From assembly GCA_934167695.1 (NCBI GenBank), contig CAKPLP010000007.1, positions 1 through 64,000 of the forward strand: 64,000 nucleotides of DNA. Direction: 5' to 3'. The position numbers and the translations under genes were made by a program. The stretch is from an uncultured Bacilli bacterium. Lineage in GTDB: Bacteria > Bacillota_I > Bacilli_A > RF39 > UBA660. Positions 1-8,082 of this stretch are shown here, in pieces; position 1 is the stretch's first letter; every line of letters begins with the position of its first letter. Below the pieces are notes generated by a model. The model ran no database searches, was not told the origin of the DNA, and was given only the letters and a program-made list of their open reading frames with translations.

Positions 1-1064
1 CATCTAAAGTTATTAAATTAATATATCAACTATGTTTGGAAGGATTTGGAATTACTAGAATATGCAAAAAACTAACATATGAAAAAATACCTATTCCTAT
101 TGTTTATAAAAAAGAGCCAAGAGGTTTATTAGTAACTGAAAATGATGGACTCGGTATTTGGAAAAATTCAACAGTTAGAAACATATTAAAGAGTCAAATG
201 TATATTGGAAATATGGTTCAACATACACATGAAAAAGTCAGTTATAATCAAAAAAAATGTAAGCATTTAAAAGAAAAGGATTTTATAATAGTTGAAAATA
301 CACATGAACCTATTATTAGTAAAGAAGATTTTGATAAAGTACAAGAAATTTTGAAACAAAAAACTCATACTCCAACTGATAAAAATTTTAATAGATTTTT
401 ATTATCAGGAATGATGTTTTGTGGTAAATGTGGTCATACTTTAGGTATTGATGTTAAAAAGACTAAATCATCTCCATCCCAATATACACATTGTAATTAT
501 TACACAAGAAAAGGTGTACAAAGTGGATGTACTCCTAACAGACTTAACTATTATTTGTTAGAAAAAGATATAATTAATTTTTTAAATGAAGTTGGTGAAG
601 AATTTAGCAAACATTATGATATTAGGAATTTAGTTGAAGATTCTGTATATATTTATAATCGTGATATAGATGACATGGAAAAAGATTTAAGCCGATTAGA
701 AAAAGACATAAATAAAAAACTAAATATTATTTCTAATTTGTATAATGATAAAGTTGAGGGAATAATTTCAGTTGATGTGTATAAAAATCTATCAGATAGC
801 CATGAGAAAGATTTAAAACAATTAAAGGTTAAAAAAGAAGAAATAGAAAATAAATTAAAGATATTTTCTGATAAATCAAAAGAAAAAGAATTTACTAAAT
901 GTCGTGAAGCAGTAGAAAAATTTATGAAATTAAAAACTCCATCTAGGGATACAATAAAAAATTTGATTAGTAGAATTGTTATATATGATGAAGGCAATGA
1001 AAAAGAGGTTAAAGTATTTTTAAGATTTAAAGAACTTACCAATATAGCAAGTAAGTTAGTTTAA
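1..1064 (+). CDS. Large serine recombinase, C-terminal part (5' end outside window)
   Basis: The reading frame is open from the first base, so the catalytic N-terminal resolvase domain lies upstream of the window. What remains is the recombinase DNA-binding domain (start resembling LIYQLCLEGFGITRICKKL, then a NILKSQMYIGNM segment), followed by a zinc-ribbon domain with cysteine pairs (CGKCG near nt 420-440 and a later C..N/C pair) and a Lys/Glu-rich coiled coil (about nt 640-920). This order is typical of large serine integrases of phages, conjugative elements and the TndX/CcrA group, which cut and join attP and attB. A TTG at 36 is an internal codon and not a start. The gene ends 60-70 bp before a truncated ftsW-like sequence, the position expected for an integrase at the end of its element. 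Confidence 0.9.
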   Translation, partial: SKVIKLIYQLCLEGFGITRICKKLTYEKIPIPIVYKKEPRGLLVTENDGLGIWKNSTVRNILKSQMYIGNMVQHTHEKVSYNQKKCKHLKEKDFIIVENTHEPIISKEDFDKVQEILKQKTHTPTDKNFNRFLLSGMMFCGKCGHTLGIDVKKTKSSPSQYTHCNYYTRKGVQSGCTPNRLNYYLLEKDIINFLNEVGEEFSKHYDIRNLVEDSVYIYNRDIDDMEKDLSRLEKDINKKLNIISNLYNDKVEGIISVDVYKNLSDSHEKDLKQLKVKKEEIENKLKIFSDKSKEKEFTKCREAVEKFMKLKTPSRDTIKNLISRIVIYDEGNEKEVKVFLRFKELTNIASKLV

Positions 1065-1088
1065 TATTTAAAAAGTTATCACAATAAT

Positions 1089-1232
1089 ATGGGCAACCCT
1101 TTATTTTTTTATAACTCTAAAATGGCAAAGGGGGTTACATTGCCATTTCTTTCATATGGAGGAAGTTCCCTTCTAATATCCATGATTTCAGTTGGAATAC
1201 TATTAAATATAAGTAGCTATTCAAAAAAATAA
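1089..1232 (+). pseudogene. ftsW: 3' remnant of an ftsW-type SEDS gene at a recombinase junction
   Basis: From 1122 to the TAA at 1230-1232 the frame encodes [16 protein letters not shown] and then a hydrophobic tail ending ISSYSKK. This is the signature last extracellular loop and last membrane helix of FtsW/RodA glycosyltransferases; the KGVTLP form is more FtsW-like, and the intact RodA of this window reads GITLPFISYGGSS. There is no start with a ribosome-binding site, and the preceding residues in the frame do not look like SEDS protein. The sequence identity therefore begins at about 1119-1130, directly downstream of the recombinase gene. I read it as the distal half of a gene split by site-specific integration, with the other half beyond the left edge. 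Confidence 0.75.
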
Positions 1233-1258
1233 TTATTATTTTTATCGCAATATTTTAC

Positions 1259-1295
1259 TTGACAAATTAATAAAAAAAGATAATTATGATATTAT
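1259..1295 (+). promoter_or_regulatory. Probable promoter of deoD-add
   Basis: TTGACA lies at 1259-1264 and an extended -10-like TGATATTAT at 1287-1295. The gap between them (25 bp) is too long for one canonical promoter, so either the extended -10 works alone or a poorer -10 (GATAAT at 1279) is used. A good ribosome-binding site (AGGAGG) precedes the gene at about 1332. Confidence 0.4.
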
Positions 1296-1341
1296 AAGTG
1301 CGAAATAATAATTAAAGATCACTTATGTATAGGAGGATAAT

Positions 1342-2052
1342 ATGACACCACATATAAATGCAAAAAAAGAAGATATTGCTAAAACAGTAATTATGCCGGG
1401 GGATCCATTAAGAGCTCAATTAATTGCTGAAAATTATTTAGATAATTATGAAATAGTAAGTAGTGTAAGGGGAATGAATACATACACAGGAACATATAAA
1501 GGAAAAAAAATAACAGTTATGCCATCTGGTATGGGAATCCCAAGTATGGGAATATATTCATATGAACTATTTAAATTTTATGAAGTAGATAAAGTAATAA
1601 AAGTAGGTACTTGTGGTTCCTATACTAAAGACTTACAGTTAGGAGATGTAGTATTAGTAAATGCTAGTTATTCTGAATCTACTTATGCCGAAGTACAAGA
1701 TAATTCAAAAGAACATCTTATCTATGCCGATCAAGAACTAAATAAAATAATAAAAGAAACTGCTAAAACTCTTTCTAGAGATGTAACTTTAGCAAATATA
1801 CATTGTAGTGATGTTTTTTATGAAGAAGATGAAAGTTATAAGGAAAAATTAATAGAAAGATATAACTGCTTGGCATGTGAAATGGAATCATTTTCACTAC
1901 TACATAATGCCAAAAAATTTAAAAAACAAGCTACTCAAATCTTAACAGTAACAGATAATTTAGTTACAAATGAGAGAGCATCAAGTGAAGAAAGGCAAAA
2001 TAAAGTAAACAATATGCTTGAAATAGCTTTAGAAAGCGTACTAAAATTATGA
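1342..2052 (+). CDS. deoD: Purine-nucleoside phosphorylase, DeoD type
   Basis: The enzyme cleaves purine (deoxy)nucleosides with phosphate to free base and (deoxy)ribose-1-phosphate, a cytosolic salvage step. The 236-residue length matches the hexameric DeoD family. Visible hallmarks are the N-terminal HINAKKEDIAKTVIMPGDPL phosphate-binding region, GTCGSY near residue 93, the CEMES nucleoside-binding segment near 180, and TVTDN near 204 (the catalytic Asp of the family). The start ATG follows AGGAGGATAAT closely. The stop overlaps the start of add by 4 bp (ATGA), implying translational coupling and a two-gene salvage operon. Confidence 0.95.
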   Translation: MTPHINAKKEDIAKTVIMPGDPLRAQLIAENYLDNYEIVSSVRGMNTYTGTYKGKKITVMPSGMGIPSMGIYSYELFKFYEVDKVIKVGTCGSYTKDLQLGDVVLVNASYSESTYAEVQDNSKEHLIYADQELNKIIKETAKTLSRDVTLANIHCSDVFYEEDESYKEKLIERYNCLACEMESFSLLHNAKKFKKQATQILTVTDNLVTNERASSEERQNKVNNMLEIALESVLKL

Positions 2053-3029
2053 TTAATTTACAAAAAATGCCAAAAGTGGAATTACATTTACACTTAGATG
2101 GCTCTGTAAAAGTAGAAACGGCGGCAAAAATTTTAAATAAAGATATAAATTATATAAAAAATGAAATGATCGCTAAAGATAAATGCCAAGATTTAAATGA
2201 ATACTTAACAAAATTCGAACTTTCCAGTGAAATTTTGCAAACCAAGGAGAACTTACAAATAGTATCACACCAATTAGTAAATGATTTAAAGTCAGATGGA
2301 GTAATATATGCTGAAATAAGATTTGCACCTATGAAACATATAAAAAAAGGTTTAACTAAAGAAGAAGTAATAGAAAGCGTATTAAAAGGACTAGATCAAG
2401 AAGAAGTTAAAACTAATTTAATACTATGTATGATGAGAGATGCATCATATGAAGAAAATAAGCAAGTTATAGATTTAGCAGAAGAATATTTAAATAAAGG
2501 AGTTTGTGCTATAGATCTCGCAGGTGCAGAAGCTTTATATAAAACAGAAAAATTCCAAAAGTTATTTATCTATGCAAGTAGTAAAAATATTCCATTCACA
2601 ATTCATGCAGGAGAAGCAGATGGCAAAGATAGCATCAAAAAAGCCATAGAATTTGGAGCATTAAGATTAGGTCATGGTATACGTATAACAGAAGATGAAA
2701 AATTAATAGAGCAAGTAAAAGAAAAAAATATACACTTAGAAATATGTCCAACAAGTAACGTCCAAACTAATGTAATAGATTTATACTCTAATCATCCAAT
2801 AAAAAAATTCTTAAAAGAAAATATTTCTCTATCAATAAATACTGATAATAGAACCGTATCCAATATAACTCTAACAAAAGAATACGAAAAATTAGTAAAA
2901 CACCTTAATTTTACAGAAGAAGATTTAATAAAAACCAATATCATGGCAATTAACCATAGTTTTTTATCAAAAGATGAAAAAGAAAATCTTCTGGAGAAAT
3001 ACAACAAAATATTAAATAAATTGACATAG
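2049..3029 (+). CDS. add: Adenosine deaminase
   Basis: The protein deaminates (deoxy)adenosine to (deoxy)inosine, which DeoD can then phosphorolyse. The metal-dependent amidohydrolase motifs are all present: HLHLDGS near residue 13 (first two zinc histidines), HAGEAD near 187 (zinc His and catalytic Glu), GHGIRI near 210, and the INTDN zinc Asp near 263 followed by the Gram-positive style TVSNITL. The length of 326 residues is normal. The ATG overlaps the deoD stop. No strong terminator follows; the ABC transporter gene starts about 50 bp later. Confidence 0.95.
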   Translation: MINLQKMPKVELHLHLDGSVKVETAAKILNKDINYIKNEMIAKDKCQDLNEYLTKFELSSEILQTKENLQIVSHQLVNDLKSDGVIYAEIRFAPMKHIKKGLTKEEVIESVLKGLDQEEVKTNLILCMMRDASYEENKQVIDLAEEYLNKGVCAIDLAGAEALYKTEKFQKLFIYASSKNIPFTIHAGEADGKDSIKKAIEFGALRLGHGIRITEDEKLIEQVKEKNIHLEICPTSNVQTNVIDLYSNHPIKKFLKENISLSINTDNRTVSNITLTKEYEKLVKHLNFTEEDLIKTNIMAINHSFLSKDEKENLLEKYNKILNKLT

Positions 3030-3082
3030 GTATAATTTAATGATAGTATTATGTAAAATTTTATTTGGAGTTTGGAGTAGTT

Positions 3083-4819
3083 ATGAAGAAGTTTAATACA
3101 TTTAAAATTTTATTTTACTATTTAAAAGATGAAAAGTTAAAACTAATAATTTATGTGTTATTAGTTTTATTAACTTATATACCAAGTATTTTAACAGCCT
3201 ATTTCTGGGGACTTACATTAGAATTTCTAATTAATAAAAATTTATCAAATTTTATATTATATTTAGTAATATTAGAAGGAATTAATATTATTTTCTATAC
3301 ATTGTTACAATTACCAAGAGATTATTTATATAATTATTTAGAAATAAAATTTACAAAGAATGTTTCAAAAGATTTATATAAAAAAATTAACTGTTTACCA
3401 GCTGTAGCATTTGAAGAAATAGGAACAGGTGAATTTATTAATAGAATTTATACTGATCCAGATAGAATAATGCAGTTATTAGCTCATCTTATAAAACTAA
3501 TTTGTAAATCATTAGTAGTAATTGCTGTAGTTTTTGTATCATTTAAGATAAGCCTATTATTAGGATTAGAAATAATTTTATTTGGAGCCATCATGGGATT
3601 AATCTCTTATAAGTTCTTTCCAAAAATCAAAAATACTCAAGAAAATATAAAGAAACAAGCTGATGAATATGTAAAAAATGCAACGGAAAATATAACAGGA
3701 ATTAGAGAAATAAAATCTTTAGGAATAAAAGAAAATACCGAAAAAAATATTTTTACAACCCTTGATTGTTTATTTAGTAATAATAGTAAAATAAAAAAAT
3801 ACGAAGTAATTTATTATAGTTTAAATAATTTAACTTATTTTATATTACAATTTATCATATTATTAACCGCCGGTTATTATACAATACATGGTAAAATTGC
3901 TTATAGTCTGTTCGTTGTACTTGAAACATATACATGGAAAATAGATGACGTAGTAGAATCTATTTCGGATTTTGGAATAAGTTATAATAAAATTACAGTT
4001 TCACTAAAAAGAATAAATGAAATAATTAATAATGAATTATATTTGGATGAAAAATTTGGCAATATGAAACTTGATAATACTATTGGAAATATTGAATTTA
4101 AGAATGTCAAATTCAAATACAAAGAAGATGAAGATTATACTTTAAAGGGCCTTAATTTAAAAATAGCACCTCATAAAAAAGTGGCTATAGTAGGAAGAAG
4201 TGGTAATGGTAAGACAACACTATTTAACTTACTACTTAGATACTTTGATGCATCTGATGGAAAAATCACTATAGATGGAGTAGATATAAGAGATTTAACA
4301 GAAAAATCATTAAGAAATAACATTTCAGTTATTAGACAAAATCCATTTATATTTAATCTAACAATTCTAGATAATTTTAAATTAGTAAAAGAAGATGTAA
4401 CCCTAGAAGAAGTCAGAAAATATTGTAAAAAAGCCTATATCGATGATTATATTATGAGCTTACCCAATAAATATAATACAGTTATTGGAGAAGGTGGAAT
4501 TAATTTAAGTGGTGGACAAAAACAAAGATTGGCAATCGCTAGAACTTTACTACTTAATACTAAAATAATCCTATTTGATGAAGCAACAAGCGCCCTAGAC
4601 AACGAAAGTCAAGAATATATAAAGAAAACAATAGACAATTTAGTAAAAGATCATACTATTATAATAATAGCTCATAGATTGAGTACTATAATTGATGCAG
4701 ATATTATTAACGTAATAGATAAGGGAAAATTATCAGCATCAGGTACGCATAAAGAATTATTAGAGAAATCATCAGTATATAAAGATTTATATTCAAGTGA
4801 AAATAGAACGATAGAATAG
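3083..4819 (+). CDS. ABC exporter half-transporter (membrane domain plus ATPase)
   Basis: One chain carries six predicted membrane helices (about residues 15-310) and a nucleotide-binding domain. ATPase motifs are Walker A GRSGNGKTT near 373, signature LSGGQKQR near 475, Walker B ILFDEATSALD near 495, and the switch His in AHRLSTI near 530. The frame is open to a TTG at 3065, but ATG 3083 with an upstream TTTGGAG is the likelier start. Such homodimeric exporters move lipids, peptides or drugs; the substrate cannot be read from the sequence. It follows the salvage genes by about 50 bp but may have its own promoter. Confidence 0.85.
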   Translation: MKKFNTFKILFYYLKDEKLKLIIYVLLVLLTYIPSILTAYFWGLTLEFLINKNLSNFILYLVILEGINIIFYTLLQLPRDYLYNYLEIKFTKNVSKDLYKKINCLPAVAFEEIGTGEFINRIYTDPDRIMQLLAHLIKLICKSLVVIAVVFVSFKISLLLGLEIILFGAIMGLISYKFFPKIKNTQENIKKQADEYVKNATENITGIREIKSLGIKENTEKNIFTTLDCLFSNNSKIKKYEVIYYSLNNLTYFILQFIILLTAGYYTIHGKIAYSLFVVLETYTWKIDDVVESISDFGISYNKITVSLKRINEIINNELYLDEKFGNMKLDNTIGNIEFKNVKFKYKEDEDYTLKGLNLKIAPHKKVAIVGRSGNGKTTLFNLLLRYFDASDGKITIDGVDIRDLTEKSLRNNISVIRQNPFIFNLTILDNFKLVKEDVTLEEVRKYCKKAYIDDYIMSLPNKYNTVIGEGGINLSGGQKQRLAIARTLLLNTKIILFDEATSALDNESQEYIKKTIDNLVKDHTIIIIAHRLSTIIDADIINVIDKGKLSASGTHKELLEKSSVYKDLYSSENRTIE

Positions 4820-4892
4820 AATTAATAAAAAAATAAAAAATCTACTAGCAAAAATCTAAAAATATGTTAGAATAGTAAGCTAGGTGGTTTAA

Positions 4893-5678
4893 ATGACAGA
4901 AAAAGAATGGAATGATAAACAAAAAAAATTATTTAAATTATATTTTTCAAAGAAAAATACAAAAAGAAATGGCACAAATATAAAAAATGTAATTTCTAGT
5001 ATAGAACCATGGCATCTAAAATGGGATAAATTTCAAGAAATACTAAAAAAATATTCTACAGAATTTAGAAGTTTTTCTATTATCGAGGATAGTAGATTAA
5101 TTAATTATAAACATAAAAATTATCTTATAATAAAGATTATGTCATTAACATATTTATGTATAGATTTAGAAGATGAAAAAATAATTACATTTGGAGAAAA
5201 TTTAGATCCTTTTAACCAAAACTTTTTTATAGATAATTTTAATGAAAAAGAGATTGATAATCCAGAACAGTATTACTTTTCAATCGATTTTGAATCATCA
5301 GGTATTAATGAATTAATGAATTTTATTTTAGAAAATAAAGTATTATTTTATACTGAAACATATTTTAAGTATTTATTAAGAGATAATGATGAATATATAA
5401 CATATCTAAATTTTGATATTCAAAATGGAAATATAACACTATACTTTGGGGATGAATATAGTTACCATAATTCAAATTATATATACATAGATAATGACTT
5501 AAACACTATAAAAATAGAAGAAAAAAGTAGTAAAGATTACCTAAAGAAAATATGTTCTAAAATAAAACTAATAAAAATACCTTTCAACATAATACCAGCA
5601 TTCTTAATACCAAATATTACTAGTAAAAATAATGCAAACATCATTGATATAAAAAAATTAATTAAAATTAATACATAA
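4893..5678 (+). CDS. Hypothetical protein, 261 residues
   Basis: I do not recognise the family. The protein is soluble (no signal peptide or membrane segment), rich in Asn, Lys, Ile, Asp and aromatic residues, and starts MTEKEWNDKQKKLF after an AGGTGG ribosome-binding site. Acidic and tyrosine-rich stretches in the middle look like a beta-rich domain, possibly an immunity- or SMI1-like fold, but no diagnostic motif supports that. It is monocistronic: a terminator hairpin follows at 5684. Confidence 0.7.
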   Translation: MTEKEWNDKQKKLFKLYFSKKNTKRNGTNIKNVISSIEPWHLKWDKFQEILKKYSTEFRSFSIIEDSRLINYKHKNYLIIKIMSLTYLCIDLEDEKIITFGENLDPFNQNFFIDNFNEKEIDNPEQYYFSIDFESSGINELMNFILENKVLFYTETYFKYLLRDNDEYITYLNFDIQNGNITLYFGDEYSYHNSNYIYIDNDLNTIKIEEKSSKDYLKKICSKIKLIKIPFNIIPAFLIPNITSKNNANIIDIKKLIKINT

Positions 5679-5683
5679 AATTT

Positions 5684-5713
5684 AATACAAATTGAAAGAT
5701 TTGTATTTTTTTT
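5684..5713 (+). terminator. Rho-independent terminator
   Basis: A perfect 9-bp stem AATACAAAT/ATTTGTATT with a 6-nt loop is followed by a run of T. Confidence 0.75.
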
Positions 5714-5788
5714 ATATACTTTTAAAAATTACGTGTTATACTACTTAATATAAAAATTAATAAAATGTATATTAAAAAAGGAGAAATT

Positions 5789-6313
5789 ATGAATATTACA
5801 GAATATTACAACGAAATAGAAAAAATAATTGATAAAGATTGTAAAAGAATAATGGATGAAATTTTAAGTTTATATAATAAAAGAGTAGAGGTAAACAAAA
5901 ACTTTACCGCTCTTATTAAAGAAAGAATTGATCCAAAGTACTTATATCTTCTAGAAACATATTATAATAAAATAATAAAACTAATTCCAGAAGATTTATA
6001 TATATGTCCAAATGGTAAATGGGTATTAGTAACAGAAAAAGAATTTAATGAAATAGTATTTACTAATAAGTATACACTTTTAAGTACTAAAGAAAAAAAT
6101 TTAACAGAAATAATTAATAAAATAACAGAAGAGTTTATAAATAATAATAATATAGACTTTTTTGAAACTATTAATAAATATGTTAGTCAAATCAATGAAA
6201 CAGAAAATTTATTAGATAATAATAAATATATAATGAATCAAATATATTATAATTTAGAAAAAAAAGGCTATACTGTTATAAGTATAAGCCCTCTAATAAT
6301 TAAAGCAAAATAA
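5789..6313 (+). CDS. Hypothetical protein, 174 residues
   Basis: No family is recognised. The predicted chain is helical and soluble, with many Glu, Asn, Ile and Lys residues. A CPNGKWVLVTEKEF stretch around residue 70 is the most distinctive part. An upstream in-frame ATG at 5765 exists, but ATG 5789 preceded by AAAGGAG is the better start. It converges end-to-end with the XRE regulator on the other strand: the two stop codons are adjacent (6313/6314) with no intergenic terminator. Confidence 0.65.
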   Translation: MNITEYYNEIEKIIDKDCKRIMDEILSLYNKRVEVNKNFTALIKERIDPKYLYLLETYYNKIIKLIPEDLYICPNGKWVLVTEKEFNEIVFTNKYTLLSTKEKNLTEIINKITEEFINNNNIDFFETINKYVSQINETENLLDNNKYIMNQIYYNLEKKGYTVISISPLIIKAK

Positions 6314-6577
6314 TTATTGTTTAATATACATGTCAACTCTGTTTGGCAATTTTTTTGCTTTTAAAGCAGTTTTTTCTTCAAATAGTTGTTTAGTTTCAAT
6401 ACCAAATGATCTTGCAATAGTATCAATATTTTTACAAGTAAGATTGGCATCACCAGTTTCTATAATACTAATATAAGCCATCTTAAACTTAGTTTTTTCA
6501 GCATATTGCTCTTGAGTTAAACCTCTTTGATATCTATGCCATTTTGTATTTAGACCAACTAATTTCATTGCGTCCAT
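6314..6577 (-). CDS. XRE-family helix-turn-helix regulator
   Basis: This 87-residue protein is essentially one Cro/C1-type HTH domain: RYQRGLTQEQYAEKTKFKMA, then YISIIETGDANLT and a DTIARSFGIETKQLF helix. These small regulators bind operator DNA as dimers. On the minus strand the ATG at 6577 follows GGAGGTGAAGTAAAT, a strong ribosome-binding site. A cluster of repeated ACTTATTA-type motifs lies immediately upstream, which suggests autoregulation and possibly control of the divergent flavoprotein gene at 6850. The C-terminal tail is basic. Confidence 0.85.
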   Translation of the reverse strand: MDAMKLVGLNTKWHRYQRGLTQEQYAEKTKFKMAYISIIETGDANLTCKNIDTIARSFGIETKQLFEEKTALKAKKLPNRVDMYIKQ

Positions 6578-6604
6578 TATTTACTTCACCTCCAAGCTTT
6601 AAAT

Positions 6605-6712
6605 AAAACTTGTTAAATTAAAACTTATCCATAAAGCATTATAAAATCATTAATAAGTAAAATTAATACCAATAAAACTTATTAAGATATAAATTAATAA
6701 ATACAATAAGTT
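6605..6712. repeat. Operator-like array of ACTTATTA motifs
   Basis: Five copies of an ACTTATTA-like octamer occur in about 110 bp between the divergent XRE and 6850 genes. Three are forward (within 6605-6616, 6620-6630, 6674-6685) and two reversed (6651-6658, 6705-6712). The rest of the 272-bp intergenic region is A/T-rich with no other gene. The background is AT-rich, so chance cannot be excluded, but the density upstream of a DNA-binding regulator suggests its binding sites. Confidence 0.4.
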
Positions 6713-6793
6713 AAAATTAACAAAGAATATTTTAAAATATTTAAAGGCAATTTATATTTTAGATAAACCAATAAAAAACAAAATTATAAAATA

Positions 6794-6829
6794 TTGACAT
6801 CAATTATTATGTAAAATATATGATATAAT
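6794..6829 (+). promoter_or_regulatory. Promoter upstream of the flavoprotein gene
   Basis: TTGACA at 6794-6799 is followed by TATGAT at 6819 (19-bp spacer) and by an extended -10 TGATATAAT at 6821-6829. It reads toward the gene at 6850, giving a short leader. Confidence 0.55.
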
Positions 6830-6849
6830 ATCAAATAGGAAGTGATATT

Positions 6850-8082
6850 ATGTCTAAAACAATTATAATAGGAGCAGGAGCATCAGGATTAATTGCCGCT
6901 ATAATAGCAAAAAGAAATAATGAGGACGTATTACTACTAGAAAGAAATACAACATGTGGCAAAAAACTTTTAATAACGGGTAATGGACGTTGTAATTATT
7001 TTAATGATGATCAAGATTTAAGACACTATCACAGTAGTAATAAAGAAGTACTAAAAGAAATTATAACTTCAAATAACTTAAATAAAGTATTAGAATTTTT
7101 TAATAGTATAGGTATTATTCCACAAATAAAAAATGGTTACTATTATCCTTATTCTAATCAAGCTGTAAGTATCCAAAATAGTCTCTTATCAGAAATAAAA
7201 TCTTTAAATATTAAAGTAGAAACAAATACTTATGTAAAAAGTGTTGAGCATAAAAATAATAAATTCTTAATAAAAACAGATGATAAAGAAATAATAGCAA
7301 ATAAATTAATTATTGCAACAGGTTCAAAATCAGCACCTAAAACTGGTTCAGATGGAAACGGTTATGATTTAGCAAAAAAATTAGGCCATTCAATTATCAA
7401 ACCTCTACCAGCTTTAGTGCAATTAAATATAAATGAACCATTTCTAAAAGAATGGTCCGGAATAAGAGCAAATGTATCCATAAAACTAATAGAAGATGAC
7501 AAATATATAAAACAAGAACAAGGTGAAATTTTATTAACCAATTATGGAATTAGTGGAATCTGTGTAATGCAATTAAGTTCCAAAATATCTCGAGGACTTT
7601 ATGAAGGAAAAACAGAAGAAGTTATAATTAATTTTTTAGATGGTTTAATATCAACCAGACAAGAATTTATTGCATTTATGAATGAAAGAGATAAAAAATT
7701 ACCAAATAGAAATATAACTCAATTATTAGATAGTATTCTAAATTATAAATTAATAAACGTACTTGTAAAAAAATCAAATCTCCAAACATCAAAAAAATGG
7801 TCACAATTATCATCAAAAGAAAAGTCAGTAATGGCTAGTAATTTTATTGAATTAAGATTAAAAATTACTAGTACAAACTCCTTTGAAAAAGCTCAAGTAA
7901 CAAGTGGAGGAGTACCACTAAATGAAATAAATCCACTCACATTAGAGTCAACTATAGTTAAAAACTTATATTTTGCAGGAGAAATATTAGATGTTGATGG
8001 TGATTGCGGTGGTTATAATTTAACATTCGCGTGGATAAGTGGAATTTTAACAGGGTCAAGCAGAGGTAATAAAAATGATTAG
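6850..8082 (+). CDS. FAD-dependent oxidoreductase, HI0933/BaiN family
   Basis: The N-terminal dinucleotide-binding motif GAGASGLIAA (residues 8-17) is followed by the family hallmark GKKLLITGNGRCN near residue 40, and the C-terminus has CGGYNLTFAWISG, which closes the FAD site. These 400-residue flavoproteins belong to COG2081; named members include BaiN, but the substrate here is unknown. An adjacent GGAAGTGAT serves as ribosome-binding site. The next gene, another flavoprotein, overlaps the 3' end by 8 bp, so the two are probably co-translated. Confidence 0.85.
   Translation: MSKTIIIGAGASGLIAAIIAKRNNEDVLLLERNTTCGKKLLITGNGRCNYFNDDQDLRHYHSSNKEVLKEIITSNNLNKVLEFFNSIGIIPQIKNGYYYPYSNQAVSIQNSLLSEIKSLNIKVETNTYVKSVEHKNNKFLIKTDDKEIIANKLIIATGSKSAPKTGSDGNGYDLAKKLGHSIIKPLPALVQLNINEPFLKEWSGIRANVSIKLIEDDKYIKQEQGEILLTNYGISGICVMQLSSKISRGLYEGKTEEVIINFLDGLISTRQEFIAFMNERDKKLPNRNITQLLDSILNYKLINVLVKKSNLQTSKKWSQLSSKEKSVMASNFIELRLKITSTNSFEKAQVTSGGVPLNEINPLTLESTIVKNLYFAGEILDVDGDCGGYNLTFAWISGILTGSSRGNKND

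Noticed and set aside
5765..5788. Earlier ATG start for the 5789 gene
   Set aside because: AAAGGAG lies just before ATG 5789, and the extra eight codons would include it.
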